Below, one piece after another: positions 1 to 12,412 of a stretch of DNA of 64,000 bases. A model generated the notes under the pieces. The model did no database searches. It was not told the DNA's origin and was given only the letters and a program-made list of their open reading frames with translations. Numbering within the stretch: position 1 is the first letter of the stretch; the number at the start of each line of letters is the position of its first letter. The translations under genes and the position numbers were made by a program. The stretch comes from Pyrrhosoma nymphula (taxonomy: Eukaryota > Arthropoda > Insecta > Odonata > Coenagrionidae): positions 21,202,192 to 21,266,191 of the forward strand of contig OY754338.1 of the NCBI GenBank assembly GCA_963573305.1, read 5' to 3'.

Positions 1-2581
1 TTTTAAAGCTGCATTCATAATTTTTCTAAAGTTCTACAAAAAAATGATGAAACTAAGAAGTTCAACAGTTTATGCTCAGAAAAAACTTCAGATGTTTGGC
101 TTAGAAATGGTGTGAAATTCATGTTTTTTTTGAAGAAACGAAACGAGGAAAAACGTATCCACGGAATCAATGAATAAAGAGAGGACTTAATTAAGTAAGA
201 AGGCTTTATAAGAGAAATAATATGTAGGTCTATCTTAGGAGAAGCGTATATTGCAGGAAAAATTAAGGCACTTTAGAGAAAGCCAAATGAGACAGACAAG
301 GTAACATGTCTACGCGGTTAAGTACGAAAATGGGATGGAACATTTTAACAACGGAGAAATTTATGACCAAACGGGATTGACTAAGAAAAATAATAGGAAA
401 CGTAATTGCATGGTGTTATGTAATGCAATAAGTTAAATAGTTCCTTTGGGATGTTTAGTAGGGAAAATAAAGGGTTTTGTATGAAAAATAAAGCTGAGGA
501 CTATCAATTACAAAATGTGGAAATGTTTCCCCCTACAAATATTCGTGGACATTTGCATACAAGTACCTATAGAATACCTAAGTCAGATTAAAGATGAAAA
601 CAGACGAAATGAGTGTTACGGTAGGATAACAAATGAGAATGTAAATGCCATTAATATTACCAATTGGCCACAGAGATTGGATTCGAAAGTATTATAAAAA
701 AGTGCATTCCTCAATATTTAATGCCCAGTATTGTAGTCATTAGTTTCTTCATTCCTTCGGCGGTGTTTTTAAAGGAAATAAAAAGGGCAGAACAGGTGCA
801 AATGATTAGTCGATCCATATTTGCTCCGCTACATTTGTCACATTTCTATCACACTAGCCATAAACTAATGTAAATTCTTTTATGACTGCAATACCCTTCA
901 TCCATTCAATTTTACTTTAACTTCAAACAATACGCATAATGCACCAAAATATAAATTAGTCTTTCCGAACTTAACTCGGAGTTTTCTAAGTATTGTACAT
1001 TGGAACAGGAATTTTCAAAATGTTTTGTTTGGTAATGAATAAATCGCAGCCATCCATCAGAATTTCCTGCCAGCAATTCAATTCAAACCATCCGAAAAAA
1101 TAGTTCTCATTCATGGCTAATTCATTCAATGAGCGCGTTGTTGTTTTAAACCCCGCGCGAAGTTGTTTCAATTTCCACTTTCACCCCAATTATAAAACAC
1201 TCGCCGCAGATTTAATTGCACGCATTGAATTGTGTCGAGATGGGCATCTATCCAAGATTTTAAAGCTGGTCGCTTTGACGTAAAAAATAAAAAAAAGGCT
1301 AATGGCACTCGAGTTGTAGCGATGCGAATGCGTGTCAAACAATAACGGAAATTAACGTTTCGTCCGACGATATGGAAGCAACACTGTCATTGTGCGAATA
1401 CAAGGGTGGTGTCCCACTGTCCCAAAAAACGAATTCCGATGATATTTAAACACGGAAGCCGCCCATTAGCGACAACAAGCGAGCAATCAAAAACAACAGA
1501 ACAACGGCGCCTGGATGCTCTTTTGCGATTAGGAAAAAATATCTCCCAGACTCGCTTTCCATGGAATGTTTTATGTTTTGATACCGACTGAAAATTCAAA
1601 AATATAACACTAATAGTGCTTTTGAGATGTGGTTGTGCAGGACGAAGGATAAAGTGAGCTGGCAAAGAAAAACAACCTCTCCGAGAGAATGACATAATCG
1701 GTGATGAGGAAGGAAGATAGTTTAAAAGAAACGTAGAGTTTAAACGGATCAAATATCGCAGAAATGGATAGTTAAGAAAAAAATACCTGCTGCTCTCAAG
1801 GAAGTTACAGACATAAACTGTACAAGGACCTTCTATTAAATTGATATCTTTGTGACTGCAATTAAAAGTCGTTGAGATGGCTTGAAGGTACTAGAGCAAA
1901 ATATTTATTCAGTTAGCCAAGTCTTCGATGTTTGCTAGCGTCCATATTGTATTGACACAAATGGTATTGGTAACACAAATGTATTTTCTATAGCCATCTC
2001 ATTTTAGTTTATAAAAACTGTAACGTACGAATGATGAAAGCAAACAAATTACTTCCTTAAAAACACTGTTTTATTTACAAAACACGATTCCCTTATTTCC
2101 CTATCTAGGTTTTTTCCTTCCATTCGCATACCATACTATCGATAACGCCAATTATTCCCACATCCATTAGCCGTTAACATCGCTTGTCCTTCTAACATTG
2201 CCTAAAATGCTGATACACACGTTCCATCCACTATGTCTGACTCCTATTTCCATCATGCTATTACCTACATTATCTAAATATTGACTCATTTCTGTGAATC
2301 CGACACGATATAGGCATCACATAGAGAAAAATATATATGCGTTCACTGCGAAAAATTCACAAAACATTTCTTAATTTGACTTTCGTACCGTAATTTCTCC
2401 AAACTTTTGCCCAAAGAGCCATGTAACAAACCTCGATAAAAATACATGTAAATAAATTAAAATAACTGTACACACGCAAAACTACGAGTAATATAAATTC
2501 TAAATTTAGACTTATGGTGTTCAGTTTAAGAAAATTAGCATAATGAAGGAATATTACATCACAAATATAAATGCCTGAGAC
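1..2581. other. AT-rich stretch with no gene seen
   Basis: I see only short chance reading frames here, without family motifs or convincing splice context. The longest, at 1387-1752 on the minus strand, has no recognisable domain. Confidence 0.6.
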
Positions 2582-2594
2582 AAAATCATAAATA

Positions 2595-2909
2595 TATAAA
2601 TTATTCACGGGTTTCCATCCAAGTAAGGATTTTGGCTGCTGCCAACGTTTCGATGGACTACTCCTCCACCGTCTTCAGAGCAATGATTTGCTGGACATTC
2701 TGTCTTCGCTTATATACCATCAACAATGAGACAACAATGCCTCCGATTAGACGGGTGTATAAGCGTAGGCAGAATGTCAAGCAAATCATTGCTCTGAAGA
2801 CGACAGAGGAGTTGACATCGAAAAGTTGGCAGCAGCCAAAATCCTTTCTCAGATGGACACTCAAGAAAAAATTATATATAAATTTCGCCGAGAAAGAACA
2901 AAATCTTAT
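2595..2909 (+). mobile_element. Palindromic hammerhead-core element, copy B
   Basis: This is a 315-bp insertion between two identical 13-bp copies of AAAATCATAAATA (2582-2594 and 2910-2922). The arms, about 2595-2716 and 2758-2880, are imperfect inverted copies around a loop of about 40 bp. In the left arm, read on the minus strand, CTGAAGA (2678-2672) is followed by one extra base, a 6-bp stem (2670-2665 with 2657-2652), a 7-nt loop and GAAA (2651-2648). The right arm carries a degenerate copy with CTGAAGA at 2794-2800 and GAAA at 2820-2823. The 3' end (about 2854-2909) matches the ends of the elements at 17359 and 41484 without gaps. It is non-coding as far as I can see. The family name is unknown to me; I infer a non-autonomous Penelope-related element. 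Confidence 0.8.
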
Positions 2910-2922
2910 AAAATCATAAATA

Positions 2923-5900
2923 GTTTGTAGGACTAAACGCACAAATATTTTAAAACATAAACAGTTTTCCATTCACACATTTACGACTCTTCAACTTGAG
3001 TAAATGGAGGGAAACTAAAAAAAACACATAGCTCTATTCGTCAACATTGGATCAAATAATGGTTCCAGGAGCTCCTTTCAACCTAAAGGGAACAGGGGAA
3101 TACGTAAAGAGAGAGGAGTGGCTCAGATGAAAAGGTATTGTCGGCTTTGGAATACGCGCGATTCTGTCTCCTCAATGCCTAAAGTCAGAGAACACACACG
3201 GCATCTCTCCCGAATGTCAGGCCTTCAGCCCTCCATCCTCCTACCAATGCTGCTTTCTTCAAAGCGAAAATTTCCAGACGAGGCATCAGGCAAGGCATCC
3301 CTCCCACTCCGACATAATATCCGTCGCACTCCAGCAACTGGGCCGGAACGCAAGTGAAGGAGCTTCATACGCTCCGCAGACGGATATAGGGCGCCGGGTT
3401 GTCAAATTCCGCGACCATACGTGGATTGAGGTAGTTGGGGCGAGATGCCACTACTCGTAAAATTCAATGAATTTGGCCTCCTCACACAGGAAAACATTCC
3501 ATCTTTCAATAAAGCCACAACGTTGCCAAAAAAAATAAAGGCTTTTTTCATGGGATAAGGTTCGGAAAAAAGGTAAGAGTATTATAAAAGATAATGCAGA
3601 ATTTCCGTCGCACAGATGGTGTTAGAAATGTAATGGTGTTTGGCTCTTAATATTTCTTTAATAAAATTGCAAAATAGCACCTTCAGATATAGTGGCATAT
3701 CCAGGGCACAGCGTGAAACAAATAATTTAGTTGTAAGCTTACACGTTTAAGCGTATAATTAGGAAACTACTCGGAGTTTTAGGGGTAAAACAGTTTTTGT
3801 GTCATCTTACGTCTTGCTATACTTACTTCTTTCTTCTTGCATACACATTTTTAAATAAAATTCTAATATGGCGTCTATTCGGAAGACAAACATTTCGCTC
3901 ACACTACCATATTCAAACCTTCACATTCACAAACAAAAAGTATTATACATCCTTGGTCAAACATTCACAACAAAAAGTATTACACTTCCTATCACTACGA
4001 CTATCAGACATTCCTATATATATGCATCAGCAGAACATTATCTTTGAACTAGGAACCATGCTTTGGCTGGAATGGATAGTTATTTTGTCACCTAACATCA
4101 CCCTCTTCTGTGCTTACTTGACATCGCTTAACGATCAGGTGCACTGTGTACTCATTTATGCCCTCTGTTTTCACAGATAAATTAGCTCAAAATGAGTGAA
4201 TCCGGATGGAGGTTCATTAACAAAGTCTTTAAAGAAATTTACTCAGCTTTGACAGATTTCTTCGCCAATTTCAAGTCCACATATTACTAATAAAAGCAAA
4301 AGAACTTAACGGTAACAAAAAAATGAATTTTTAACCTGAGAGATAAAATATAAAGGTTTAAATAAAGGACTTCGTTTGGTTTTTTTCGCAGAATATGTTA
4401 CTTTAAAAATAACTATTCCACTCCGTAAATGAAGAAGAAAGATTCTTAATTCACCAACAGACTTACAATTCCCACTGATAATTCTCGTGAGTAATAATTT
4501 ACATAGAATATTCAATCAAAAAAAATTAGTCACATTGAATATAAGGAATACTTTTTATGCAATTACTCACATTTACCAAAGGTTTTAGAAAAAATTCATC
4601 ACAAAAGATAGAAATATATTCCTTTCGCATGTCTATCACTCCCTAATTATTTAAAGCTTTTTATAGGAAACCTAAGACCTCGGATGAAAGGACATGGAGT
4701 GCCAGCTTGCTAATGAGAATATCCAATCGCGTCTAAGCCAATCACCAAGCCAACCAGTCCGCAGAAATCCATTCACGAATACTTCACACAACTTGGCAGT
4801 CAGGTAATCACGTCATTTGCGTCAACAATGCTTGTCACTGGAGCATTGCATCCAAGGAATACTTGACGGGTACCTATGTTCTAAACACAACAAATTACAT
4901 TCGAATTTAAATATATAGAATTCATATGGATCTTGACCACTTTATGAATCATGGTAATAAATTTATTACTATTATTTAAATATATAATTACATGAAAATT
5001 TCTTCGTTACTCTTTATTAAAATTATGCATTAACGAGGGAATGACCATTTTGGTGATATATTTTAACGATTTTCATACACTTTACGTAAAACAAAATGCT
5101 GGACGAAACACTTTTTACACTAGACAGTTTCCAGTGAATTACTTTATTCTAAAAATAGCCTTAGAATATTTTCTTTTGCCAAATAGAGTTTTTAACTTGT
5201 ATAAAAGTTTGCTTTGTTCACATATACATATCACAACAACTTAAAACGTAAGCATATCCAGTAAACAAAAATGTATTGACGTTAATATGGACCTCAATTA
5301 AAGATTTTTTAGACGCTTTTAAATAATTGGACCCCTGTGATTACTTGAAATGGATACAAACTATAACTTCGGAAAGTTCTTGAATGGATATAAGAATTAA
5401 GTAGGTAGGTCGTTCATTTCTCATAATCAAGGTCAAAAATAACCAAAGTTTTCAAATATAATATCACAAATGTTATGATAAAATTTGATTGCAAGCAATT
5501 GAATTTTCCATAAGCTGAACTCTTGCCGTACAACACCCATAAGGAAAACTAGATAAGTAATATCCCTTAGAGTAGGATTGTTTCCATAGCAGCGAGAAGC
5601 CGTTGCCTTGACCATGGTTAACCGTTGCCATGGTTACTTAACGAGAAACGAGAGATAAAGGTAGCATAATTAAAATGGACCTCCGGACCGCAGCCAATTG
5701 GACACAAGATAGCGCGGACTCGTTTGCGCAGAACTAGAATAGAGAATTACTGGATTGAGTTTCCAGCAACTCAAACACATAACGAAAACATTTTATCCAC
5801 TTTAACTATTTATTCCATTATAAGGTGTAGGTAGAGACTATGTAATCAGCATCCTGGGTATCCTCCGTTTTAGGATAGAATTTTGGATAAGTTGGAGTAA

Positions 5901-6952
5901 AAAGAAGGCATTTTCAGCGCGAAGTTCCACAGCAATTACTGTCTTAAATTTCCTCATTCACTAGCTTCTGTAAGCAGCTTTTCACGTCATCAAGAAAGCA
6001 TTTCCTTTGCTTTTCTACCTCTTTTCCGTTAATCCAGCATTCTCTATGGTATTCTGAAGGTTAACATCTATGTATTTATTATCAAACCCTTCTGGTACCT
6101 TTCCCGATGAATTTGAATTTACTCCTGGAACAGCATTTCTTCGCCGATAATACTTAACATCTTTTGTTTTGGCCCCTCTTATTGAAGTAACACTTGGGAA
6201 AACCGATTGAAATATCCTCCTGTTGAATATAGACTTCCCACTTCAGAGTACCAGGTTTACCATCATGCAGCACCAAGCTCAATGTAAAAAAAACCTTCAG
6301 AAACCTAATCCTCACGTCAAAATCTATCTTATCTAATTTTACTAAAAAGGGCATGCAGTAAATGAATTCTCCTATTATAATCTTTGAAGCTTGAGAAGAA
6401 TAAGTTAAGTGGCGAGATTAAGCCACTTTTCCGTTCAATTGAAAATCCAATTATTTTCGTTTTTTCACACTTGCTTTTTGTCAAATCACGAATAAAATAT
6501 GTTTTATTCACGACAAAATATATCAGATGTTTATGACACGCCTTATGCTCATACGTAACCATGCTAGTAGCGTTTTCATTTGGAGTTCCCTACATATGTC
6601 ACCAATTTTTGTCAACGCTACTTATGAGTAAGCAGTCATAGAAATAACATCGCTAAATTCATTATAATATTTATTTTTGTCTTATACTGTGATAATCTTC
6701 CGTACAATATAAATCCGATAGCACAACGTCTGGCTTCAGCTTAATTACGGCTAGTAGTGACTATACAACCCCAAGTCTACTGTACTTCAGTGACTCTATC
6801 CGTAACTAAAGTCACTTTTACAAGATGCTAACTTGCGATGCGCCGAAAATAAAGCTGAATTAAGTATGCTTAACATTTTACCGATTAATGGTAGCTACCG
6901 CATTCAATAAAATAATCGAGTATAATTATCAGTAGTTATTGAAAACAGAAAT
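2923..6952. other. AT-rich stretch with no gene seen
   Basis: The 127-codon frame at 3797-4180 is low-complexity. It overlaps a local direct duplication around 3920-3985, in which two copies contain ACAAAAAGTATTA. I see no other structure except the X-box-like site near 5630. Confidence 0.6.
5624..5637 (-). promoter_or_regulatory. X-box-like (RFX) motif
   Basis: On the minus strand the sequence is GTAACCATGGCAAC, which fits the RFX X-box consensus GTNRCC-N(0-3)-RGYAAC exactly. A related half-palindrome (GTTGCC then ACCATGGTTAAC) lies just upstream at 5602-5622. X-boxes drive ciliary genes in animals, but about one chance match is expected in a window this size and no adjacent gene is visible. 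Confidence 0.25.
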
Positions 6953-6992
6953 AAGTACAATATTTAGCTCGTAGGCTTCCGCGGATATAGTT

Positions 6993-7167
6993 TTGACTAT
7001 TTAATCTTTCGGGATTCATTCCGCGATGTTTAAAATTGCAATAAACAATATCTCGCTGGTCCTCCTGCCAACTTCATCAGGTTAACTGAACTGATTCTTT
7101 ACTCTCGCTCGTCTTTATATATAAGTGAGGACTCCCATTGTTGCCGGAATTTAAATTTGAAAAATTC
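6993..7167 (-). repeat. 3' terminal arm of the Penelope-like element
   Basis: This is the 3' half of a 175-bp inverted pair with 8802-8976. It includes the last codons of the GIY-YIG frame and the 3' untranslated tail. On the minus strand the hammerhead-like block reads CTGATGA (7080-7074), then a stem, then GAGA (7054-7051). GAGA in place of GAAA suggests the copy at this end is mutated. Confidence 0.9.
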
Positions 7168-8800
7168 TTTCTACTTAACGTGTAACCGTCTTCTCGGTTG
7201 ACGTTCTCCGGTCTCTTCGCAATTTCTATAGCCTCCCTGATTAATCTTGGGTAATATCGTACCTCCCTTGATATTAATTTTGTCTCCTCAAAGTTGAAAT
7301 TATGAGTGGGGCCGCTGAGATGGTGTTCGGCTATTGCAGAAATGCGGTAATTATTATTTTTAATTGCCCGTTGATGCTCTTGGAGGCGTATTTTTAGGGC
7401 TCTGCATGTCTGGCCTACATATGGATGTCCACAGCTGCATAAAACTTCATATACTCCTCCGTAGAGGTTCCGGGGAAGCGGGTCTGCGTCCGAAGACAGG
7501 GGTCTACGTCCCCTGTCTTCGTCACGCATGTGAATCTGCTAACTACATTGTATTTCAATAGAATTCTGGAGATTTTCTCCGTAGTTCCAGACACATAAGG
7601 GAGAGTGACATATGCCTTTGGCTTCTCTCTGTTTTCTGTCGGGTCAGTGGGATTTTCATTTCGGACCACGAGAGAATTTCTTTCTTCTTTCCGTGCAGTT
7701 TTCAAGATGTAGTCACGGCGGAAACCATTTTTCTCAAATGCCCTTAATAAGTGCTGTTTTTCGCCGGCGATGGAATCGGCGTCAGAGATCGTAAAAGCTC
7801 GATGATACAGCGTTCTCATGACTGAGGCTTTCTGTTGAGGTTGGTGGTGCGATGTGGCATGTAGGTAGCGGTCTGTGTCGGTACATTTCCGGTAAACAGA
7901 ATGACCTAATGTCCCATCTTTTTTCTTCTGGACCATAACGTCTAAGAATGGAAGGCGGTTGTCCTTTTCTATTTCCATTGTAAATTTAATAGAGTTGCTT
8001 TGTCCATTTAGATGTTGCAGAAACTTTTCCAGCTCTTCTTTTCCGTGAGGCCAGATAGCGAAGGTGTCATCTACGTATCTTACGAATACTTTTGGTTTTT
8101 TGTCATGAGATTGTATCGCTTTTTGTTCTAATACCTCCATGAATAGGTTAGCTATCACTGGAGAAAGAGGTGAACCCATGGCAGCTCCAAATTTCTGTTT
8201 GTAGAAGGTTTTATTCCACAGGAAATATGAGTTATTTAGGTAAAATTCGACCATTTTTGGGACGTCTTCTGGGAGGCCGTTGGCTGTGAGAGACTTGATG
8301 ATTTTTACCGCTTCATCCGTTAGTATATTGGTAAAAAGGGAAACTACATCAAAGCTGACAAGAATATCTTCCTTGGTGACCTTGGCTCTTTTGATGATTT
8401 CAATGAAATGCATGGAGTTTTGAACGTAAGTTTCCGTTCTTCCCGAGAATGGAAAGAGTTCATCAGCAAGGTATTTAGCTAACTTAAGAGTAGGGGAATC
8501 GATGGCACTTACGATCGGTCGCAGTGGAATGCCGTTTTTGCGTACCTTGGGTAGGCCGTATAACCTTGGAGGTTTAGGTGCAGTTCGAAGAATCCAACGT
8601 CTTTTTTCTTCCGGAATGGATGACTAGGTGATGATGCGCTTAGTTTCTCGCTGTATTTTAGCTGTTGGTTCACCTTGCAGTTCTTCATAGGCTTCATCGT
8701 TGAGAAGGCTTTGAAATTTATCGTTGTAATCCTCTCTCTTCATCACCACAGTAGCTTCCCTTGTCTGCCCGAGTTATTAATAGATCTGCATTTTCCGAAA
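7077..8800 (-). pseudogene. Penelope-like RT plus GIY-YIG protein, broken
   Basis: This was the replication protein of the element: an RNA-dependent DNA polymerase with a C-terminal nicking endonuclease. The main open frame is 7415-8413 (332 codons). It shows RT motif A (FDVVSLFTNI), motif B (GSPLSPVIANLFME), the catalytic YVDD in FVRYVDD, and LPFLDVMV. The same frame extends upstream across a TAG at 8624-8626 and contains the conserved GLPKVRKNG and LRPIVS. Near 8755 a one-base shift separates it from ITRADKG. Downstream, a second frameshift at about 7450-7520 moves into the frame at 7077-7529. That frame holds a GIY-YIG nuclease domain (GGVYEVLCSCG, then YVGQT, then an R-x(3)-H-like RLQEHQ) and the usual C-terminal tail. 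The N-terminus is truncated by the inverted arm. No active product is expected. The family assignment is secure; the exact clade is not determined. Confidence 0.93.
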
Positions 8801-8801
8801 C

Positions 8802-8976
8802 GAATTTTTCAAATTTAAATTCCGGCAACAATGGGAGTCCTCACTTATATATAAAGTCGAGCGAGAATAAAGAATCAGTTCAGTTAACCTGATGAAGCTG
8901 GCAGGAGGACCAGCGAAATATTTTTTATTGCAATTTTAAACATCGCGGAATGAATCCCGAAAGATTAAATAGTCAA
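8802..8976 (+). repeat. Inverted 5' arm of the Penelope-like element
   Basis: This is an inverted copy of 6993-7167, joined to the RT coding region at a shared GAATTTTTC. Inverted or tandem partial terminal copies are typical products of Penelope-like insertion. On the plus strand it carries the better-preserved hammerhead-like core (see 8889-8918). Confidence 0.9.
8889..8918 (+). ncRNA. Hammerhead ribozyme-like core in the Penelope arm
   Basis: The order is CTGATGA (8889-8895), one extra A, GCTGG (8897-8901), an 8-nt loop, CCAGC (8910-8914) and GAAA (8915-8918). This matches the CUGANGA - stem II - GAAA core of hammerhead ribozymes, which are known from Penelope-like terminal repeats. The extra base before stem II and the unclear stem III and cleavage triplet downstream make activity uncertain. 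Confidence 0.55.
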
Positions 8977-8988
8977 GTACAATATTTA

Positions 8989-11900
8989 TATTCCATCCGA
9001 TTCTTGGATCCAGTGACCAATCGTAGGCAAGCAGGCATTTTGAGCGAATAACGGTGGTGAAACTAGAAATTATCAAAATAATCTTCTGAGGAATAAGTGT
9101 ATAATTATTGAAAAATGATGCTCGTAGACTAGTAGATGTGGTTCAATGGAGGCATTTTTAGAATGTTTCGCAAACAATATAGTACACATGCCGACACAAT
9201 ATGCCGCGGTCTATTTATATTGCGTAGATTATAAAATACCCGAGCAGCACCACTGTGTGCTGAAATTATCATCGTGCGAACTCAGGCTCTGAATCATCGA
9301 TTTAAGTTCCGAATTTGATTTCGAGTTAACGGCGCTGATTTCAGCGCTGACCTGAGTGTCGTGTAAAACAGCAAGGTTGTAACTGGTCATAGTGAAATGT
9401 CCAATATAATATCCCACCCACAATGATTACTACCACATACACACTTGGGATTGGAAAAAACCTACCAAAGTAGTATTTGCACCTGAGACCCCTCTTCACT
9501 ATGCGAGGTCCCTTTGAAGCCACCACCGGGGCCGTTAAATCTACAGGGAATTAAATCATCCGATTGACTATACGGATACAAAAAAAGTAAGTACGATTTT
9601 TTTAATTCTTCTCAGTTCATTGTCATCTCTATGATCGGAATTATGTACAATATTTCCTCGAGACATTAGCATGACCCATTTTCTCGGAGTGAAATGACAT
9701 AAATATTTTTATTAGCAGCGCTAAATTAGTATTTCCCAATACAAAGACGTTAGAGTATCAGTTAAACAAATATTTAGACTTATTTTGTGCCTCGCAAAGG
9801 CATTCCAAATGTTCATGTTCGGCCACAACATCCTCTAGGCTTACCCATTATTTGCTGTCCCTTTAGCTCAGTAGCCATGGGATAGAGCCTTATGCGAGCA
9901 AGCGACGACCTTAGACGTACTGCTGCTATCGTTTTATGCTCAGAACTAACGCGTAGAATTTAGATGAAACCTTTGTAATCCACTCAGATAACATTGCAGT
10001 TGGAAGAAAAATGTTATAACCTAACGATCCGGATCATGTTCATTGATTTCAAACGATTCACGTTTGACTGAAGTTCAGCATATTAGGCCTATTTCATTTA
10101 TAAATGGGTTAGTCATGGGGAATGCATGCCCTTGAGTTTTCTAATCAAAAATGTTCTAAATGAATTCCATTGAACTGTACCTAAAAACAATGGGCACGGT
10201 GGTATTCATACTCATGGCGTACACACTACCAAAGTCCGGTTAAATTAAAATTTACATTACTATAACTCCATAAGTTTCAAATTCCATATGCCCGTCCATG
10301 CTCAAATAGAAAATAAATTAACTAGCATGGAAAATCAGTTTGGAGTGTTGACGCAAAGTTTTGCATCAATATGCGATATGCCTTCGAATCTATGAGTGGA
10401 AAGCAATGTTCGGTGTACTCCCGAATAATATCGCTGGTCACTTCATCGGTCAGCCGGAGTCGGGGAAACACACCCGCCCATCATATTCAAAGAAGAACAA
10501 AAAAAAAGTTTTGACAGGCATGGCGAAACCAATTTGTGGGAGAGATAGTCTTCTCTAACTTTTTAAATGTACAAGAGAGGATTATTCGGATGCAGAATTC
10601 CAGGAATTCGACAAAAAAATTACTCTCTTTTTTAACTCACACGTCATTCTGTCACACAAGAACAAAAAACAACAATGACACCGCGGGTTACCGCGATGCA
10701 ATTATAACCGCCGTCCACTGAAGCGAAGAATATTTTGCGATGACCAATTCTCGAGCGATTGGGCGATGAAGCACACGTCAGCGAGTTTCTCGCTTAGGCT
10801 TCTAGAAGTATTTTTTTCTAAAAAGGCTTTTCAATGAAGCCCAATTTAATTCGCTATTACTACATGCAAATTTTAAATAAATAAAAAGGAATTTATTTAG
10901 TAAGCAAATATGAAAAGGGGTTCCTATGAGATTTCATAATGTAACAATAAAACCAGTACTTATTTACAGCCTTAAATATCGGGTATTCGCAAGAAGTGAT
11001 GAACGACGAATTGAAACTGTTCAAATGAGAATTTGGATGTCCCAGGTAGGAGTAACTACAAGTGGCTGAGTAAGAAAATGTAACACCCACCAAAAACTAA
11101 ACGTGGAACATAAAACCGCTTATATAAGAATAAACAAGAGCAAATAGAGAGAATACGTAAAAAAATGCATGATGAGAGACTGCCAAAGACTTATTATAGT
11201 GTTAAACAGAAGGGTAAATACCTATTGGAAGATCTAGAAAGAGATTGTCAAAACAATTATGCAAATGCACTGCTTCGAGAAAGGTTAAATAGTACCCAAA
11301 CCGTGCAATGGAAGAAGAACGAATTAAATGCTAATTAGAGCTATGATTCATTCCCGCTTTGAGTCTGTCCACCGTTCATTTGGTAATCACTATTCGTTGA
11401 GGTAATTACTTGTCATCGCCAACAGTGTTTTCAACGTGATACCCGCACGAGAATACTCTTTTGTCTGTCTACTAGCCTTAGACCAATAAGGCATAGGTGG
11501 TAAAACTACAGGTGTGAGCAATTATCATTGCTCCCACTGTCTAGCTCTTGGGATCATCAGAATACGCAAGTACTTTTACTACGCCAAAGATAAAATCAAT
11601 TGCAGACGAGCACGATTCCCGCAGCTACTACATAGAAGATGCGTTAAACTATATCCCTAATCTTGGTATTTTGTGCACAAACTGAACCATGTAACAGGCC
11701 CACCAATGATGATGATAGAATGTTTCATGAAAATTTGAGAGCACTAAAGTATCGCATGATTGTTACTAATAGCATTTTTCTTCTCCTGGACATTAAATAA
11801 TTGCATACCATTCAGAGACGGTAGCGATTCTATCAGAATACATGAACTTAGGATAAGGTATGAGGCACTTGCCAGAGGTTAACCCTCCTACACAATCTCA

Positions 11901-12081
11901 AAGTGGCAAGCATGGTACCATGCAAATGAAGAAAATAAGAGTGGAACTCCCAAGTAATCTTTCAAGCGTGTCGGCACCCTTTCTACGTGACTCGCATACT
12001 TGCGGCTAGTTTTCAGACGTTTTTTGTTCAATGTTTCTGAAGTTTACAGAATTATTTGAAAATCTCCGCCGGATCAAATTA
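8989..12081. other. No gene or clear repeat seen
   Basis: This is AT-rich sequence with only short chance frames. Confidence 0.55.
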
Positions 12082-12412
12082 TCCATTTCTTCCAAGTTTT
12101 TAGAAGGCGGATTGCCCATCATCTTCAAGGAACCTGGAATTCCATGCCATCCCGTCACTTTGTCCGCCCAACATCTCATTTGATAATCCTCGGACAGCCA
12201 ATTTTTTCCCTCCTTCTCATCTTTGTTGGTCCATTATCCCAGGCTTCGGGAAATGAACGCATGTCTTGCTAAGTTATTATCCAGTTTTCCTGTTAAAAGG
12301 ACCAACCAATCAGAAACCACCATGAATGATATATAAAGCGGAAAAAGAGACGGAACGGCATTGAATTCCAGGATCAGTGAAGATGATATGCGAATCAATT
12401 TTGGAAGAAATG
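12082..12412. repeat. Inverted repeat of unknown origin
   Basis: About 105 bp at 12082-12187 recurs, inverted and diverged, at about 12311-12412. Shared blocks include GGAATTCCA-type segments, TGAAGATGAT and TGGAAGAAATG. A plus-strand frame stays open from about 12191 to 12530 with one stop (near 12333). It runs through the right arm into KDLLGKLGIIPTEF and a GTGAGG that could be a splice donor at about 12511. I do not recognise the product. It may be an inverted duplication of a gene or transposon fragment. Confidence 0.5.

Larger units (their letters stand above)
6967..8974 (-). mobile_element. Penelope-like retroelement, decayed, with inverted 5' arm
   Basis: The boundaries are set by exact 14-bp direct repeats, AAGTACAATATTTA, at 6953-6966 and 8975-8988. 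The coding part runs on the minus strand and carries a reverse transcriptase followed by a GIY-YIG endonuclease, the domain order diagnostic of Penelope-like elements. The 3' end (6993-7167) recurs in opposite orientation at the 5' end (8802-8976); both arms are 175 bp and differ at only a few positions. Beyond the arm, the true 3' terminus adds about 26 bp containing CCGCGGAAGCCTACGAGC. The 5' part of the protein is missing: the inverted arm joins the coding sequence just before the N-terminal part of the reverse transcriptase. The length is about 2.0 kb, against roughly 3 kb or more for complete elements. This copy is dead by stop and frameshift. Confidence 0.95.

Noticed and set aside
3797..4180. 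127-codon hydrophobic frame
   Set aside because: It has low complexity and contains a local DNA duplication. It shows no membrane-protein family motif and lies in AT-rich DNA.
9850..9900. tRNA-like A-box sequence (TTAGCTCAGT)
   Set aside because: No B box at the expected distance and no cloverleaf pairing.
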